A DNA stretch of 64,000 bases from an uncultured Sutterella sp. (GCA_949287305.1 CASEFX010000034.1:186001-250000), one strand, 5' to 3'; shown: positions 42,556 through 52,154, counted from the stretch's first letter. Notes: generated by a model from the letters alone, not told the origin. Program-made: numbers and translations.

Positions 42556-44643
42556 ATGAAGAATCTGCTTGTCGAACTCCAAACGGAAGAACTCCCGCCG
42601 AAGGCCCTTCTGAAGCTTTCGCGCGCCTTTGCCGACGGCATTGCCAAACACCTCGGGCATCAGCATTTCCTGACCGAAGAAAGCGTCGTGGCGCCCTACG
42701 GTTCGCCCCGCCGCCTCGCCGTGCGCATCACGAACGTGCTCGAAAAGAGCCCCGACGAAGCCTTCGCGCAGAAGCTCGTCCCGGTGCGCGTGGGTCTGAC
42801 GCCCGAAGGCGAAGCGACGCCCGCCCTCACGAAGAAGATGGCCGCGCTCGGCATTCAGTGCGACGTCTCGGCCCTGAAGCGCGTTCAGGACGGCAAGAAC
42901 GAACAGCTCGTCTTCGAAGGCGTGCGTCCGGGCGTGGAACTCGCCGCGGGCCTTCAGACCGCGCTTGACGCCGCCGTCAAGGAACTCCCGATTCCGAAGG
43001 TCATGACCTATCAGCTCGCCGACGGCGAAACGACGGTCGCCTTCGTGCGCCCCGTCAAGCACCTCGTCGCGCTCTTGGGCGACGACGTCGTCCCCGTGAA
43101 GCTCTTCGGTCTCGACGCCGGCCGCGTGACGATGGGGCACCGCTTCATGACGTCCGACCCCGTCGAAATCGCTACGGCCGACGCCTATGCGGACACGATG
43201 AAGGCCGCCTTCGTGATGGCCGACTTTGAAGAGCGCCGCGAACTCCTTCGCAAGCTTCTCACGGAAGCCGGCGAAAAGGCGGGGGGCTCGGTCATCATGC
43301 CCGAAGACCTGCTCGAAGAAGTCACGGCTCTGACCGAATGGCCGGTCGTCTACGAAAGCTGCTTCGAAGAGGAATTCCTTCAGGTGCCTGAAGAATGCCT
43401 CATCCTCACGATGCAGCTCAATCAGCGCTACTTCGCGCTTCGCGACGCCGACGGGAAGCTCATGAACCGCTTCCTCCTCGTCTCGCAGCTCGTCGCCCGC
43501 GACGGCGGCAAGGCGATCTCCTCGGGGAACGCCCGCGTCGTTCGCGCCCGCCTCGCCGACGCCAAGTTCTTCTACGACCAGGACCGTCTGCAGACGCTCG
43601 AGAGCCGCGTGGAAGGCTTGAAGCACGTCGTCTACCACAACAAGCTCGGCAATCAGGCCGAACGCATGCTGCGCGTCAAGACGATGGCCGGGCGCTTCGC
43701 CTCGCTCATCGGCGCCGACACGGCGCACGCCGAACGCGCGGCCATGCTCGCCAAGGCCGACCTTCGCACGCTGATGGTTGGCGAATTCCCTGAACTCCAG
43801 GGCATCATGGGCGAATACTACGCCCGTCACGACGGCGAACCCGACGACGTCGCGCTCGCCATCCGCGAACACTATCAGCCCCGCTACGCGGGCGATGCGC
43901 TCCCCTCGACGCCGGTGAGCCTCGCCGTCGCGCTCGCGGACAAGATGGAAACCCTCACGGGCCTCTTCGGCATCGGTCAGATGCCGACGGGTGAAAAGGA
44001 TCCCTTCGCGCTTCGTCGTCATGCCCTGGGCGTTCTTCGCATGCTCATGGAAAAGGGCCTTGCGCTTTCGCTTCGCGACCTCGTCGACGCGGCCTGGGAA
44101 GTCGAATCGGGCGTTGCGGGCGTGAGCGACCACCGCGAAGAGCTTATGAGCTTCTTCTCGGATCGTCTGCGCGTGATGTTGCGCGACATGGGCTACAGCG
44201 CCCAGGAAGTCGACGCCGTGCTCGCGCTTCACCCGACGCACCTTGCGGACCTGCCCAAGCGCCTCGCCGCCGTGCGCGCCTTCATGGCCATGCCGGAAGC
44301 CGCCTCGCTTACGGCCGCCAACAAGCGCATCGGCAACATCCTCAAGAAGGCCGGTGACGAAGAAATCGGCGACGTCGAGGAAGCCGACCTCGCGGAAGAC
44401 GCCGAAAAGGCGCTCTACGCCGAGCTCGTCCGCGTCGAACCCGAAGCGACGGCCGACTTTGAAGCGGGCCGCTACGAAGAAATGCTGCGCCGTCTCGCGG
44501 TCCTCAAGACCCCGGTCGACGCCTTCTTCGAGTCCGTCATGGTCAACGCCGAGGATCCGAAGCTGCGCCGCAACCGTCATGCGCTCCTGAAGCGCCTCTA
44601 CGGCGCGATGAACCGCGTGGCCGAACTCGCCCGCGCGCAGTAA
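42556..44643 (+). CDS. glyS: Glycyl-tRNA synthetase beta subunit
   Basis: This 695-aa non-catalytic but essential subunit starts NLLVELQTEELPPKAL, the family N terminus. It contains SPRRLAVRI, GHRF and LTEWPVV motifs and ends in a DALR-type anticodon-binding region (about 585-680, FFESVMVNAEDP). It binds tRNA-Gly for the alpha subunit. GGCGGAGGAAG lies just upstream of the start. It is followed by a terminator at 44684. Confidence 0.98.
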   Translation: MKNLLVELQTEELPPKALLKLSRAFADGIAKHLGHQHFLTEESVVAPYGSPRRLAVRITNVLEKSPDEAFAQKLVPVRVGLTPEGEATPALTKKMAALGIQCDVSALKRVQDGKNEQLVFEGVRPGVELAAGLQTALDAAVKELPIPKVMTYQLADGETTVAFVRPVKHLVALLGDDVVPVKLFGLDAGRVTMGHRFMTSDPVEIATADAYADTMKAAFVMADFEERRELLRKLLTEAGEKAGGSVIMPEDLLEEVTALTEWPVVYESCFEEEFLQVPEECLILTMQLNQRYFALRDADGKLMNRFLLVSQLVARDGGKAISSGNARVVRARLADAKFFYDQDRLQTLESRVEGLKHVVYHNKLGNQAERMLRVKTMAGRFASLIGADTAHAERAAMLAKADLRTLMVGEFPELQGIMGEYYARHDGEPDDVALAIREHYQPRYAGDALPSTPVSLAVALADKMETLTGLFGIGQMPTGEKDPFALRRHALGVLRMLMEKGLALSLRDLVDAAWEVESGVAGVSDHREELMSFFSDRLRVMLRDMGYSAQEVDAVLALHPTHLADLPKRLAAVRAFMAMPEAASLTAANKRIGNILKKAGDEEIGDVEEADLAEDAEKALYAELVRVEPEATADFEAGRYEEMLRRLAVLKTPVDAFFESVMVNAEDPKLRRNRHALLKRLYGAMNRVAELARAQ

Positions 44644-44683
44644 TCGAAGACGCTGGAAAGGGGGACGACGTCCCCCGCGCATA

Positions 44684-44720
44684 CCCGCGGAGGATGTTTC
44701 GGCATTCCCGCGGGTTTTTT
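44684..44720 (+). terminator. Intrinsic terminator after glyS
   Basis: CCCGCGG (44684-44690) pairs with CCGCGGG (44708-44714), followed by T6. Another hairpin (GGGGGAC/GTCCCCC, 44660-44676) precedes it. Only 14 bp separate the T-run from the next start codon. Confidence 0.75.
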
Positions 44721-44734
44721 CTGAGGTTTGAAAA

Positions 44735-45457
44735 ATGGATGCGATTCGAGGCTTTTGCTTTTACGTCGTGCTCGGCGTGACGGTGATCTTTCTCTCGCTT
44801 GCGGCCCTTCTCGCCGCGCCCTTTACGAACGAAGTGTGGCGCTACGAGAAGCTCTGCCGCCCCTGGGCGAAATTCATCCTTCGCACGCTCGAGGTGATCT
44901 GCGGCGTTCACGTGAAGGTCGAGGGCTGGGAGAACATGCCCGAGGCTTCGAGCGCCCACGTGGTGCTCGCGAAGCATCAGTCGGCCTGGGATCCCTTCTG
45001 GCTCGGCGCCTGGCTTCCGGCGCGCGCCTCCTTTCTCTACAAGAAGTCGCTCCATTGGATTCCCGTCGTCGGCTGGCTCATCTGGTCGATGAACATGCTC
45101 GCGATCGACCGCTCGCAGGGGCGAAGCGCCTTTCAGAACTTCATGGCGAAGGGTCCCGAATATCTGCGCCGCGGCTGGTGGATCTGCCTCTTCCCCGAAG
45201 GGACGCGCGTGCCACCCGGAGAATCCTGGCCCCTGAAGACGGGAGGCGCCCGCTTTGCCGTGGCCCACGGCGTGCCGATTCTTCCGATCGCCCACAATGC
45301 GGGTCGTTGCTGGCCCAAAAACAGTATCGCGAAGCACCCCGGGACGATCACGCTCGTGATCGGAAAGCCCATCGAGACGGTCGGGCGGGAGCCGCATGAA
45401 CTGACCGAATCCCTTCGCACGTGGTTTGCCGAAACCGAAGAAAGGATTTCTCGGTGA
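44735..45457 (+). CDS. plsC: 1-acyl-sn-glycerol-3-phosphate acyltransferase
   Basis: This 240-aa membrane acyltransferase has an N-terminal TM (about 7-29) and HX4D in AKHQSAWDPF. FPEGTRVPPGE and a Pro-rich PILPIAHNAG segment follow, all as in PlsC. It would make phosphatidic acid from lysophosphatidate. It is the better PlsC candidate of the two in the window because of FPEGTR. It starts 14 bp after the glyS terminator and overlaps the next gene (GTGA). Confidence 0.9.
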   Translation: MDAIRGFCFYVVLGVTVIFLSLAALLAAPFTNEVWRYEKLCRPWAKFILRTLEVICGVHVKVEGWENMPEASSAHVVLAKHQSAWDPFWLGAWLPARASFLYKKSLHWIPVVGWLIWSMNMLAIDRSQGRSAFQNFMAKGPEYLRRGWWICLFPEGTRVPPGESWPLKTGGARFAVAHGVPILPIAHNAGRCWPKNSIAKHPGTITLVIGKPIETVGREPHELTESLRTWFAETEERISR

Positions 45458-46395
45458 GCTCGGAAGTCACCCTGCACGAGATCGCGCTTTCCGACGGTAC
45501 GCGTTGCGACGTTCTCTGGCGCCGATGCGCCGGCGCGTCGTACTGTTGCGGCTCGGGGCGCCTGCGGTTCTTTTTCGTCAACGGCAACGTCCGCTTTTTC
45601 CGCGGGATGCTGAAGAGAATCGAGGCGCTTTCCTTTCCGCCCGAAAAAATCGCTTCGTGGCGAGTGAAGAGCCTCTCGCCGATTGCGGAAAAAACGTTTC
45701 GAATCGGCCTCGAACACCCGACGGAGGGCGAGAAAAGCGTGGTCTGCGCCGTGCGCGCGGATGCGAGAAGGCGCTCGATCGGCGCGCAGGCGGACCGAAC
45801 GCTTCGCCGAATCGCCGTCACGCTGCCGGGCGAATACTGCGAGGACCTCCTCCCGTATGCGCTACGGCTCGTCGACTGGTCGTCGCTTCTTGTGAGTGAT
45901 CCCCGCTTGTTCTCCTGCGGGGAAGATGACGCCCGACAAAGAACGCTTCGCTGGCGCGGGCGGGAGTATCCCGTGCGGCTCGGGGCGCGCTCCTCTCACG
46001 TGGAGGACGGGGTTTTGCATCTGCGCGCCGCCCCCGACGCGTCGGAGGCCGAAATCGAGGAAGCCTACGGGCGGTTTCTTCGGAAGGACTTTGAGGCCTA
46101 TGTCGGCCCCATTCACGAGCGGGCCGCGGAGGAGACGAATCTTCGACCCTCGGAGTGGGGGATGATTCGGCGGGGCGTACACACGCTCGGGCGCTGTACG
46201 CTTCCCGCCCGCAGGGTCACCTATCACTGGCGGATCGTCGCCGAAAGCGAAGCCTTCGTTCGATCCATCGTGATTCACGAACTCTGTCACCTCCGGGAGA
46301 TGAATCACGGTCCGCGCTTTTGGCGTCTCGTTCTTTCCTTTTGCCCCGAATACTTCACCCTGCACCCGAGACGGCGAATGCCGAATCTCGGCTGA
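45454..46395 (+). CDS. YgjP-like (M48/DUF45) metal-dependent hydrolase
   Basis: This 313-aa protein has a C-terminal zinc motif His275-Glu-x2-His279 with His285 (HELCHLREMNHGPRFW), the pattern of YgjP/DUF45 proteins encoded next to restriction genes or alone. Function is unknown beyond predicted metallohydrolase. About 150 N-terminal residues, Cys- and Arg-rich (CCGSGRLRFFF), are longer than usual and not recognisable. GTG 45454 overlaps the plsC stop. It abuts the convergent rsmA stop with no gap and no terminator between them. Confidence 0.8.
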   Translation: MSSEVTLHEIALSDGTRCDVLWRRCAGASYCCGSGRLRFFFVNGNVRFFRGMLKRIEALSFPPEKIASWRVKSLSPIAEKTFRIGLEHPTEGEKSVVCAVRADARRRSIGAQADRTLRRIAVTLPGEYCEDLLPYALRLVDWSSLLVSDPRLFSCGEDDARQRTLRWRGREYPVRLGARSSHVEDGVLHLRAAPDASEAEIEEAYGRFLRKDFEAYVGPIHERAAEETNLRPSEWGMIRRGVHTLGRCTLPARRVTYHWRIVAESEAFVRSIVIHELCHLREMNHGPRFWRLVLSFCPEYFTLHPRRRMPNLG

Positions 46396-47193
46396 TCAGG
46401 CGCGCTCGGGCACGTTTTGGGCGAGCCGCACGAAGGCTTCGACCGGAAGCGTTTCGGCCCGGGCTTCGGGACGGACGTCAAGCGCCGCGAGCTCTTCGGC
46501 GGTGAACCACGCCGAGAGGGCATTTCGGAGCGTCTTGCGGCGCTGTCCGAAGGCGGCCGTCACGATTTGACCGAGCGTCTCGACGTCGACGGGGGCGAGT
46601 TCCTCGCGGGGACGCGGGCGCATGCGCACGATCGACGACGTCACCTTCGGCGCGGGCACGAAGGCGCCGGGCGGCACGTCAAAGAGCTTCTGCATCGAAT
46701 AGCGGTACTGCAGCATGACGGAGAGACGTCCGTAGGTCTTGCTTCCCGGGGCCGCAACCATGCGGTCGACCACTTCCTTTTGCAGCATGAAGTGCTGATC
46801 GACGACCCGGTCGGCCGCTTCGGCGAGCTTGAAGAGGAGCGGCGACGAAATGTTGTAGGGAAGGTTCCCGATGATGCGCAGGCTCTTTTCGGGGAGAACC
46901 GCATTCCAGTCGAGCTTGAGGGCGTCCGCTTCGATGAGCGTGAGCTCGGATTCTTCGAACTGGGTGCGCAGGAACGCCGCCAGGTCCCGGTCGATTTCCA
47001 CCGCGGTTTCGTGTCCGGCGAGCGCAATGATTTCCCGCGTGAGCGCGGCCTGTCCCGGGCCGATTTCCACGATGGCCTCGCCGGGATGCGGATCGATGCT
47101 GCGCACGATGCGGTCGATCCAGTGGCGGTCATGCAGAAAATTCTGACCGAAGCGTTTGCGGGCGTGATGCCCTTCCAGCCATTCCTGTTTCAC
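46396..47193 (-). CDS. rsmA: 16S rRNA dimethyladenosine transferase
   Basis: This 265-aa SAM methyltransferase (KsgA) dimethylates A1518/A1519 in 16S rRNA. It reads RKRFGQNFLHD at the N terminus, then EIGPGQAALT (SAM loop), NLPYNISSPLLFKL (catalytic motif IV) and a C-terminal helical domain with FGQRRKTLRNAL. GTG 47193 gives the family length; no nearby ATG exists. A terminator separates it from surA upstream, so it needs its own promoter or read-through. Confidence 0.96.
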   Translation of the reverse strand: MKQEWLEGHHARKRFGQNFLHDRHWIDRIVRSIDPHPGEAIVEIGPGQAALTREIIALAGHETAVEIDRDLAAFLRTQFEESELTLIEADALKLDWNAVLPEKSLRIIGNLPYNISSPLLFKLAEAADRVVDQHFMLQKEVVDRMVAAPGSKTYGRLSVMLQYRYSMQKLFDVPPGAFVPAPKVTSSIVRMRPRPREELAPVDVETLGQIVTAAFGQRRKTLRNALSAWFTAEELAALDVRPEARAETLPVEAFVRLAQNVPERA

Positions 47194-47227
47194 GGTGTGG
47201 GTTCTCTTTGCGTTGGGAGAAAAACAA

Positions 47228-47250
47228 ACGAGCCCGGGGCCCGGGCTCGT
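47228..47250 (-). terminator. Intrinsic terminator after surA
   Basis: A 10-bp perfect stem ACGAGCCCGG/CCGGGCTCGT with a 3-nt loop is followed on the minus strand by TTGTTTTTC. It starts 13 bp past the surA stop. Confidence 0.85.
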
Positions 47251-47263
47251 TCGAGAGGGAACA

Positions 47264-48658
47264 TCAATCGAGGTTTTCGCCTCGGATCTCGACGTAGGCC
47301 TGGTCGCGCAGTTCACGCTGCCAGTTGTAGACGGCTTCGGCGAGCTTCTTTTCACGAAGCGCCTGCCGCGCGGCGATGCGCATGCGCTGGGGGTTGCCTT
47401 CCTTGTCGGTGCGGCGTTCGATCACCTGGATGAGGTGGTAGCCGTACTGCGACTTGATCGGTTCGGACACCTGACCGGGCTGCAGGGCGTTCATGGCCGC
47501 TTCGAATTCGGGAACGGTGTCGCCCGCCTGGATCCAGCCGAGATCGCCCCCGCGCGTGGCGGAGTTGTCGACCGAGTTGAGTCGGGCCATCGTGGCGAAG
47601 TCGGCTTCGCCCGCGTCGATGCGCGCCTTGATTTCGTTGAGGCGGCGAAGCACGTCGGCTTCCGGCGTGATGTCGCTCACGAACATGAGGATGTGGCGAA
47701 CGTGCGTCTGAACGACGGGGCCGCCCGAGAGCTTCGCTTCCACGCCGTCGCGCTGATCGAGGACCTTGATGACGTGCACGGCGGTCTTCGTCTGCGTCAC
47801 GAAGACGTTGCCGGTCTTGGGATCCTTGGAGATCGCCTCCCAGAATTCGGAAGGAATGCGCGAGCGGTCGCGCCAGCCGAGGTCGCCCCCTTCGAGGGCG
47901 TCGGGCGAGCGCGAGTGCGAGGCCGCGAGGGCGCTGAAGTCTTCGCCGTTGCGGGCGCGCTGCGCGAGCTGCATGCCCGTTTCAAGAAGCTGGGTTTCGT
48001 CCGCGCCGGGTTCGAGCGGCAGCAGAATGTGCGCGAGGCGGTATTCCGTCGTGTCGGCGTTCGTGAAGCCCGCCTGTTCGGCGAGGTAGGTGTCGATTTC
48101 GCTGTCGAGAATGACGATCTTTTCGTCGACTTCGCGTTCGCGCAGACGCTGCGTCGTGATTTCGTCGCGGATTTCTTCGCGGAAGGCGGCGAACGACACG
48201 CCGTCGGCGGCGAGACGCTGATTGAGCTCGTCGACCGTGAGGTTGTTCTGGCGGGCGATCTGTTCGATCGAGGCGTTCACCATCTGGTCGTCGATGCGGA
48301 TGCCGGTTTCCTTGGCGCGCTGCATGATGGCGCGTTCCGTGATCAGACGGTCGAGCACCTGGGCGCGCAGGGTTTCCATGGGCGGGAGCTGAATGTTCTG
48401 ACGGCGCAGATTGATCGCGACCACATGGGTGCGGTTCTGGAGTTCACGCTCCGTGATGACGTCCTGATTGACGACGGCCACGATGCGGTCGAGTTCTCCC
48501 TCTTCAAGGCGGGAGATCACGTAGATCGATTCGGGTTCGGCCGGCGCCTGCGCGGCGGGCGCGGCCTGCTGCGCCGGAGCGGGCGCGTCCATGATGCTCG
48601 CGGCGTGAGCCGAGGAGAGGCCGCCGAGAAGGACGGCAAACGTAAGCAGCTTATTCAT
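47264..48658 (-). CDS. surA: Periplasmic peptidyl-prolyl isomerase / outer-membrane protein chaperone SurA
   Basis: This 464-aa periplasmic chaperone has a signal peptide (about 1-19, ending SSAHA), an Ala/Pro/Gln linker and a SurA N-terminal domain (IVAVVNQDVITEREL, about 60-190). Two parvulin domains follow (YRLAHILLPL and GDLGWRDRSRIP; HVRHILMFV and GDLGWIQAGDTVP). It delivers unfolded barrels, including LptD encoded just upstream, to the Bam complex. It overlaps lptD by 8 nt, so the two are co-translated. Confidence 0.96.
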   Translation of the reverse strand: MNKLLTFAVLLGGLSSAHAASIMDAPAPAQQAAPAAQAPAEPESIYVISRLEEGELDRIVAVVNQDVITERELQNRTHVVAINLRRQNIQLPPMETLRAQVLDRLITERAIMQRAKETGIRIDDQMVNASIEQIARQNNLTVDELNQRLAADGVSFAAFREEIRDEITTQRLREREVDEKIVILDSEIDTYLAEQAGFTNADTTEYRLAHILLPLEPGADETQLLETGMQLAQRARNGEDFSALAASHSRSPDALEGGDLGWRDRSRIPSEFWEAISKDPKTGNVFVTQTKTAVHVIKVLDQRDGVEAKLSGGPVVQTHVRHILMFVSDITPEADVLRRLNEIKARIDAGEADFATMARLNSVDNSATRGGDLGWIQAGDTVPEFEAAMNALQPGQVSEPIKSQYGYHLIQVIERRTDKEGNPQRMRIAARQALREKKLAEAVYNWQRELRDQAYVEIRGENLD

Positions 48659-50945
48659 AGTAGTCGTAAGGCGCCGACGTCATCGGAGCCGAGGTTCGGG
48701 TCTGATAGCCCTTGATGTTTCGTTGAAGCTCGGAGAGCGGATTGTTACCAATGCTACCCAAGCCGGAGAGCTCAAGTTGTAAGAAGAAGTTGGTTTCCTC
48801 TTCGTTCGAGGTGGTCGTATAGCGTTGGGCGACCGCACGGAAGATCCAGCAGTCGTGATGATATTCGAGCCCGCCGATGACTTCGAGCGGCTTGCTGCCG
48901 CGCAGCGAGTAGTTGTAGCGGAAGAGCCCGTAAAGGCGTTCCGTAAGCGGCCACTGCATCGCGAAGTCCACCTGCTTGATGTGGTTGTAGGCGTCGTCGG
49001 GCGAGTAGTTGTAGCGGTAGTAGAGCCCCATGAGCGACATGGGCTTGGGCATCCAGCGAAGCCCCGCGTTGATCTTCACGAAGCGGTTCTGGGCGGAGGA
49101 GTACTGCGCGGCGGCCGAACTCGTGATGTTGCGCGTCAGACGCGCGCCCACGCTCGCGAGAAGGTCGCTTCGGACTTCCTGTTCGCCTACGACGCGACCG
49201 TTGTCGCGGTACCAGTAGTAGGGGCTGCCTTCCGGGAAGGTCACGCGCTGGTCGTTGAAGTACTGACGCTGCCCGACGCTCGCGCGGAAGAGTTCGAGAC
49301 CCGTCTTCCTGTCGATGTAGCGCGTCGAGAGGACGGCGGTCAGCTGATTCGCTTCGGAGACGCGGTCGTAGCCCGAGTAGACGTTTTCAGTGAAGAGCGT
49401 CGTGAAGTTCAGGTCGGCGATGGTCGAGTCGAAGATCGGGATTTCGCTCTGGTCGCGATACGGCGTCCAGGCGTAGAAGATCCGCGGCTCAAGCGTCTGG
49501 TAGGCGTCGCGCCCGAACCAGGTCGAATCGCGCTCGAAGACGAGCCCCGCGTCGAGACTCAGGGTCGGGACCGTCATGCCCGGCGTCGTGTTGTTGATGT
49601 AGGCGCGCGAATCGAGGTCGTAGGAAGTGGCGAGAAACTGCGCCTTCGGGGTGATGAACCAGCCCGGACCGGCGAGCGGATAGCTCACCGTCTGATGGAA
49701 GACGAAGCGCGAGCCGTCGACGTAGTCGCTGCGGGTGTGCTGAAAGCGCGTCGCTTCGAGCACGGTTTCAAGCTCGAACCCGTTGAAGTCCCCCGTGTGG
49801 CCGCGCCAGAGGAACTGCGGCACGCGTTCGTACGGTTCCGTGTCGAGGTCTTCGATGTCGAGCGTCTGGTTCTTCGTCACGCGCAGGAAGGTGTTCCAGT
49901 ACGTTTCGTCGTAGGTGAGGGTGTATTCCTGCGGCAGGACCGATTCGGAGGATTCGCGGATGTTGCCGGAGAAGTCCGAAATGTAGCTGTCGTCCGACAC
50001 GCGGTTGTAGTCGACCTTGAAGCCGAGCTTGTCGCGGCGGTATTCCCCTTCGAAGCGCAGGCCGTAGCGGTCGTCGTCATACTCGCGGTCGTTGGGGAGG
50101 TAGTCGAGATTGAGTTCCCCCTCGACGTTCGGGAGGAGGAAGCGGAACTGGTTCCCCATCATCACGCCGCGCTTCGTCATGATGCGGGGCGTGAGGGTGT
50201 AGTCGTAGTTCGGCGCGATGTTGAAGTAGTACGGCACCGAGAGATCGACGCCTCGGGTCGAGCTCATCCCGTAGGTGGGCGTCAAGAAGCCCGAACGGCG
50301 CTGATTGCTGATCGGGAAGGCGAACCAGGGCGACCCGAGAATGGGCACGCCCTGAAAGTGCAGGGTCGCGCCCGTGCCGCTCGCGCTCTGGTCGTACTCG
50401 TCGATTTCGAGCTCGTTCATGCGGATGAACCAGGCCTCGTCGTCGCGGCGGCAGGTCGTGATGGTGACGTCCTCCATCGTGGTGGTGTCGCCCGAGAGGA
50501 ACTTGATGTTCTTGGCGCAGCCGCGAAGGCCGCGGGGGGCGTACTCCCACTCGGCGTCGGGCATTTCGCCCGAGCGCGAGGTGATGCGGAAAAGCATCGA
50601 CGGGCCCGAGAAGCTCGCGCCCTGACGGGCGACGCGGGCGTTGCCGTTCGCCCGGACGGTGTCGTCGGCGTGGCGGTAGGTGATCCGGTCCGCCGAAAGG
50701 ACCGTGCCGCCGCGTCGGATCTGCGCGTCGCCGTAGAGATGCAGTTCGTCGTCGGCCGATCCTTCCATGCGGTCGGCTTCAATGAAGCTGGCGGCGTCGT
50801 TCGAAGGAGCGCCGAGTGCGGGATCGAGCGACCGGACGGAGTCGAGTTTGACTCGAACGGCGTCGGCGGCCGTCACTTCGCCGGCGATGGCCGAGAGCGC
50901 GGCGGTCAGACCGAGGACGATTTTTCGGGTGCGGAGCGCGGACAT
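48651..50945 (-). CDS. lptD: LPS-assembly protein LptD
   Basis: This 764-aa outer-membrane protein inserts LPS into the outer leaflet with LptE. It has a signal peptide (about 1-27), an OstA beta-jellyroll (about 50-190) and the C-terminal 26-strand barrel. Cysteines are at 143 and 165 in the N-terminal domain and only one, Cys699 (HHDCWIF), near the C terminus. E. coli has an adjacent Cys-Cys pair there, so disulfide wiring must differ. It is divergent from amgK across 178 bp, a common arrangement. Confidence 0.96.
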   Translation of the reverse strand: MSALRTRKIVLGLTAALSAIAGEVTAADAVRVKLDSVRSLDPALGAPSNDAASFIEADRMEGSADDELHLYGDAQIRRGGTVLSADRITYRHADDTVRANGNARVARQGASFSGPSMLFRITSRSGEMPDAEWEYAPRGLRGCAKNIKFLSGDTTTMEDVTITTCRRDDEAWFIRMNELEIDEYDQSASGTGATLHFQGVPILGSPWFAFPISNQRRSGFLTPTYGMSSTRGVDLSVPYYFNIAPNYDYTLTPRIMTKRGVMMGNQFRFLLPNVEGELNLDYLPNDREYDDDRYGLRFEGEYRRDKLGFKVDYNRVSDDSYISDFSGNIRESSESVLPQEYTLTYDETYWNTFLRVTKNQTLDIEDLDTEPYERVPQFLWRGHTGDFNGFELETVLEATRFQHTRSDYVDGSRFVFHQTVSYPLAGPGWFITPKAQFLATSYDLDSRAYINNTTPGMTVPTLSLDAGLVFERDSTWFGRDAYQTLEPRIFYAWTPYRDQSEIPIFDSTIADLNFTTLFTENVYSGYDRVSEANQLTAVLSTRYIDRKTGLELFRASVGQRQYFNDQRVTFPEGSPYYWYRDNGRVVGEQEVRSDLLASVGARLTRNITSSAAAQYSSAQNRFVKINAGLRWMPKPMSLMGLYYRYNYSPDDAYNHIKQVDFAMQWPLTERLYGLFRYNYSLRGSKPLEVIGGLEYHHDCWIFRAVAQRYTTTSNEEETNFFLQLELSGLGSIGNNPLSELQRNIKGYQTRTSAPMTSAPYDYYE

Positions 50946-51123
50946 AAAAATGCGTTGGAAAGTTCCTCAAACGGCGCGCAAACGCCTGCAAAAGGCGGTC
51001 GCGCGGGCGATTCAGGATACAATGGCGGACGTAAACAATGAATTATAGGTTGGGCCGCCCGCCCGTTGGGCGGATTGCGGGGACTTTCCCGCGCGGCCCG
51101 TCCGCTTTTTCGATCTTTTCGCC

Positions 51124-52146
51124 ATGGACAAAAATTCGGATCCCCGCACCGCACGCATGCTCGCCTGGCTCGGCGAGGCGGGCGCCCCTCTGGGCCTTTG
51201 CGCCGATTCTCCCTGCGAGCCCGCGAGCACCGACGCGGGCTTTCGCCGTTATTTCCGCGTGACGGGCAAGGACGGCGCCACCTTCATCGTGATGGACGCG
51301 CCGCCCGAACACGGCGGGATGGAGCCCTTCGTGCGCGTGACCGAACTCATGCACGAGGCAGGCCTGCACGCGCCGAAAATCTTCGCTTCCGACTTAAAGG
51401 AGGGCTTCCTGCTTCTCTCCGACCTCGGGCGCGAGACCTACCTCAACGTGCTCAACGAGGAAAACGCCTTCTCGCTCATGGACGACGCCACGACGGCGCT
51501 CGTCGCCTGGCAGAAGATTTCCCGTCCGGGGGTTCTGCCCGAATACAACCGCGAAGTGCTCCTGCGCGAAGTGAACCTCTTTCCGGAGTGGTACGTGGGA
51601 CGCCACAAGGGGCACACCTTCACCGAGGAGGAAAACCGCTGGTGGAAGATGACGATCGACGCCGTCATTGAAAACAATCTGCGCGAAGCGAAGGTGTTCG
51701 TGCACCGCGACTTCATGCCGCGCAACCTCATGGTGTCCGACCCGAATCCGGGCGTCATCGACTATCAGGACGCGCTCTACGGGCCGGTGAGCTACGACAT
51801 CGCCTGCCTTCTGCGCGACGCCTTCATCAGCTGGGACGAACGCTTCGTCCTCGACACGACGATCCGCTACTGGGAAAAGGCCAGAAAGGCCGGCATCCCC
51901 GTTCCCTCCGACTTCGCGACCTTCTACCGCGACGTGGAATTCATGGGCGTGCAGCGCCACCTCAAGGTGGCCGGGATCTTCGCGCGTCTCCACTACCGCG
52001 ACGGGAAGGAAAAGTACTTGAAGGACGTTCCGCGCTTCCTCAAGTACCTGCGCGACGCGTCGAACCGCTACCTTGAACTCTCGCCCCTGAAGCACCTCCT
52101 CGACCGCGTGGAGGAAACGCAGGATCGGGTGGGCTACACCTTCTGA
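51124..52146 (+). CDS. amgK: N-acetylmuramate/N-acetylglucosamine 1-kinase
   Basis: This 340-aa aminoglycoside-phosphotransferase-fold kinase has FRRYFRV and FIVMDAPPE in the N lobe. The catalytic loop is VHRDFMPRNLMV and the metal site is VIDYQDALYGP, as in Pseudomonas AmgK. It phosphorylates MurNAc at C1 in the anabolic peptidoglycan-recycling shortcut that bypasses MurA, the fosfomycin target. murU follows after 8 bp. GATACAAT at 51016-51023 is a candidate -10 upstream. Confidence 0.94.
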   Translation: MDKNSDPRTARMLAWLGEAGAPLGLCADSPCEPASTDAGFRRYFRVTGKDGATFIVMDAPPEHGGMEPFVRVTELMHEAGLHAPKIFASDLKEGFLLLSDLGRETYLNVLNEENAFSLMDDATTALVAWQKISRPGVLPEYNREVLLREVNLFPEWYVGRHKGHTFTEEENRWWKMTIDAVIENNLREAKVFVHRDFMPRNLMVSDPNPGVIDYQDALYGPVSYDIACLLRDAFISWDERFVLDTTIRYWEKARKAGIPVPSDFATFYRDVEFMGVQRHLKVAGIFARLHYRDGKEKYLKDVPRFLKYLRDASNRYLELSPLKHLLDRVEETQDRVGYTF

Positions 52147-52154
52147 GTGCCGTC

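Noticed and set aside
41584..44682. A 1032-codon minus-strand open frame opposite glyQ and glyS
   Set aside because: Same mirror effect; both glyQ and glyS are unmistakable on plus.
48825..51041. A 738-codon plus-strand open frame opposite lptD
   Set aside because: Antisense mirror of a high-GC gene with no family resemblance.
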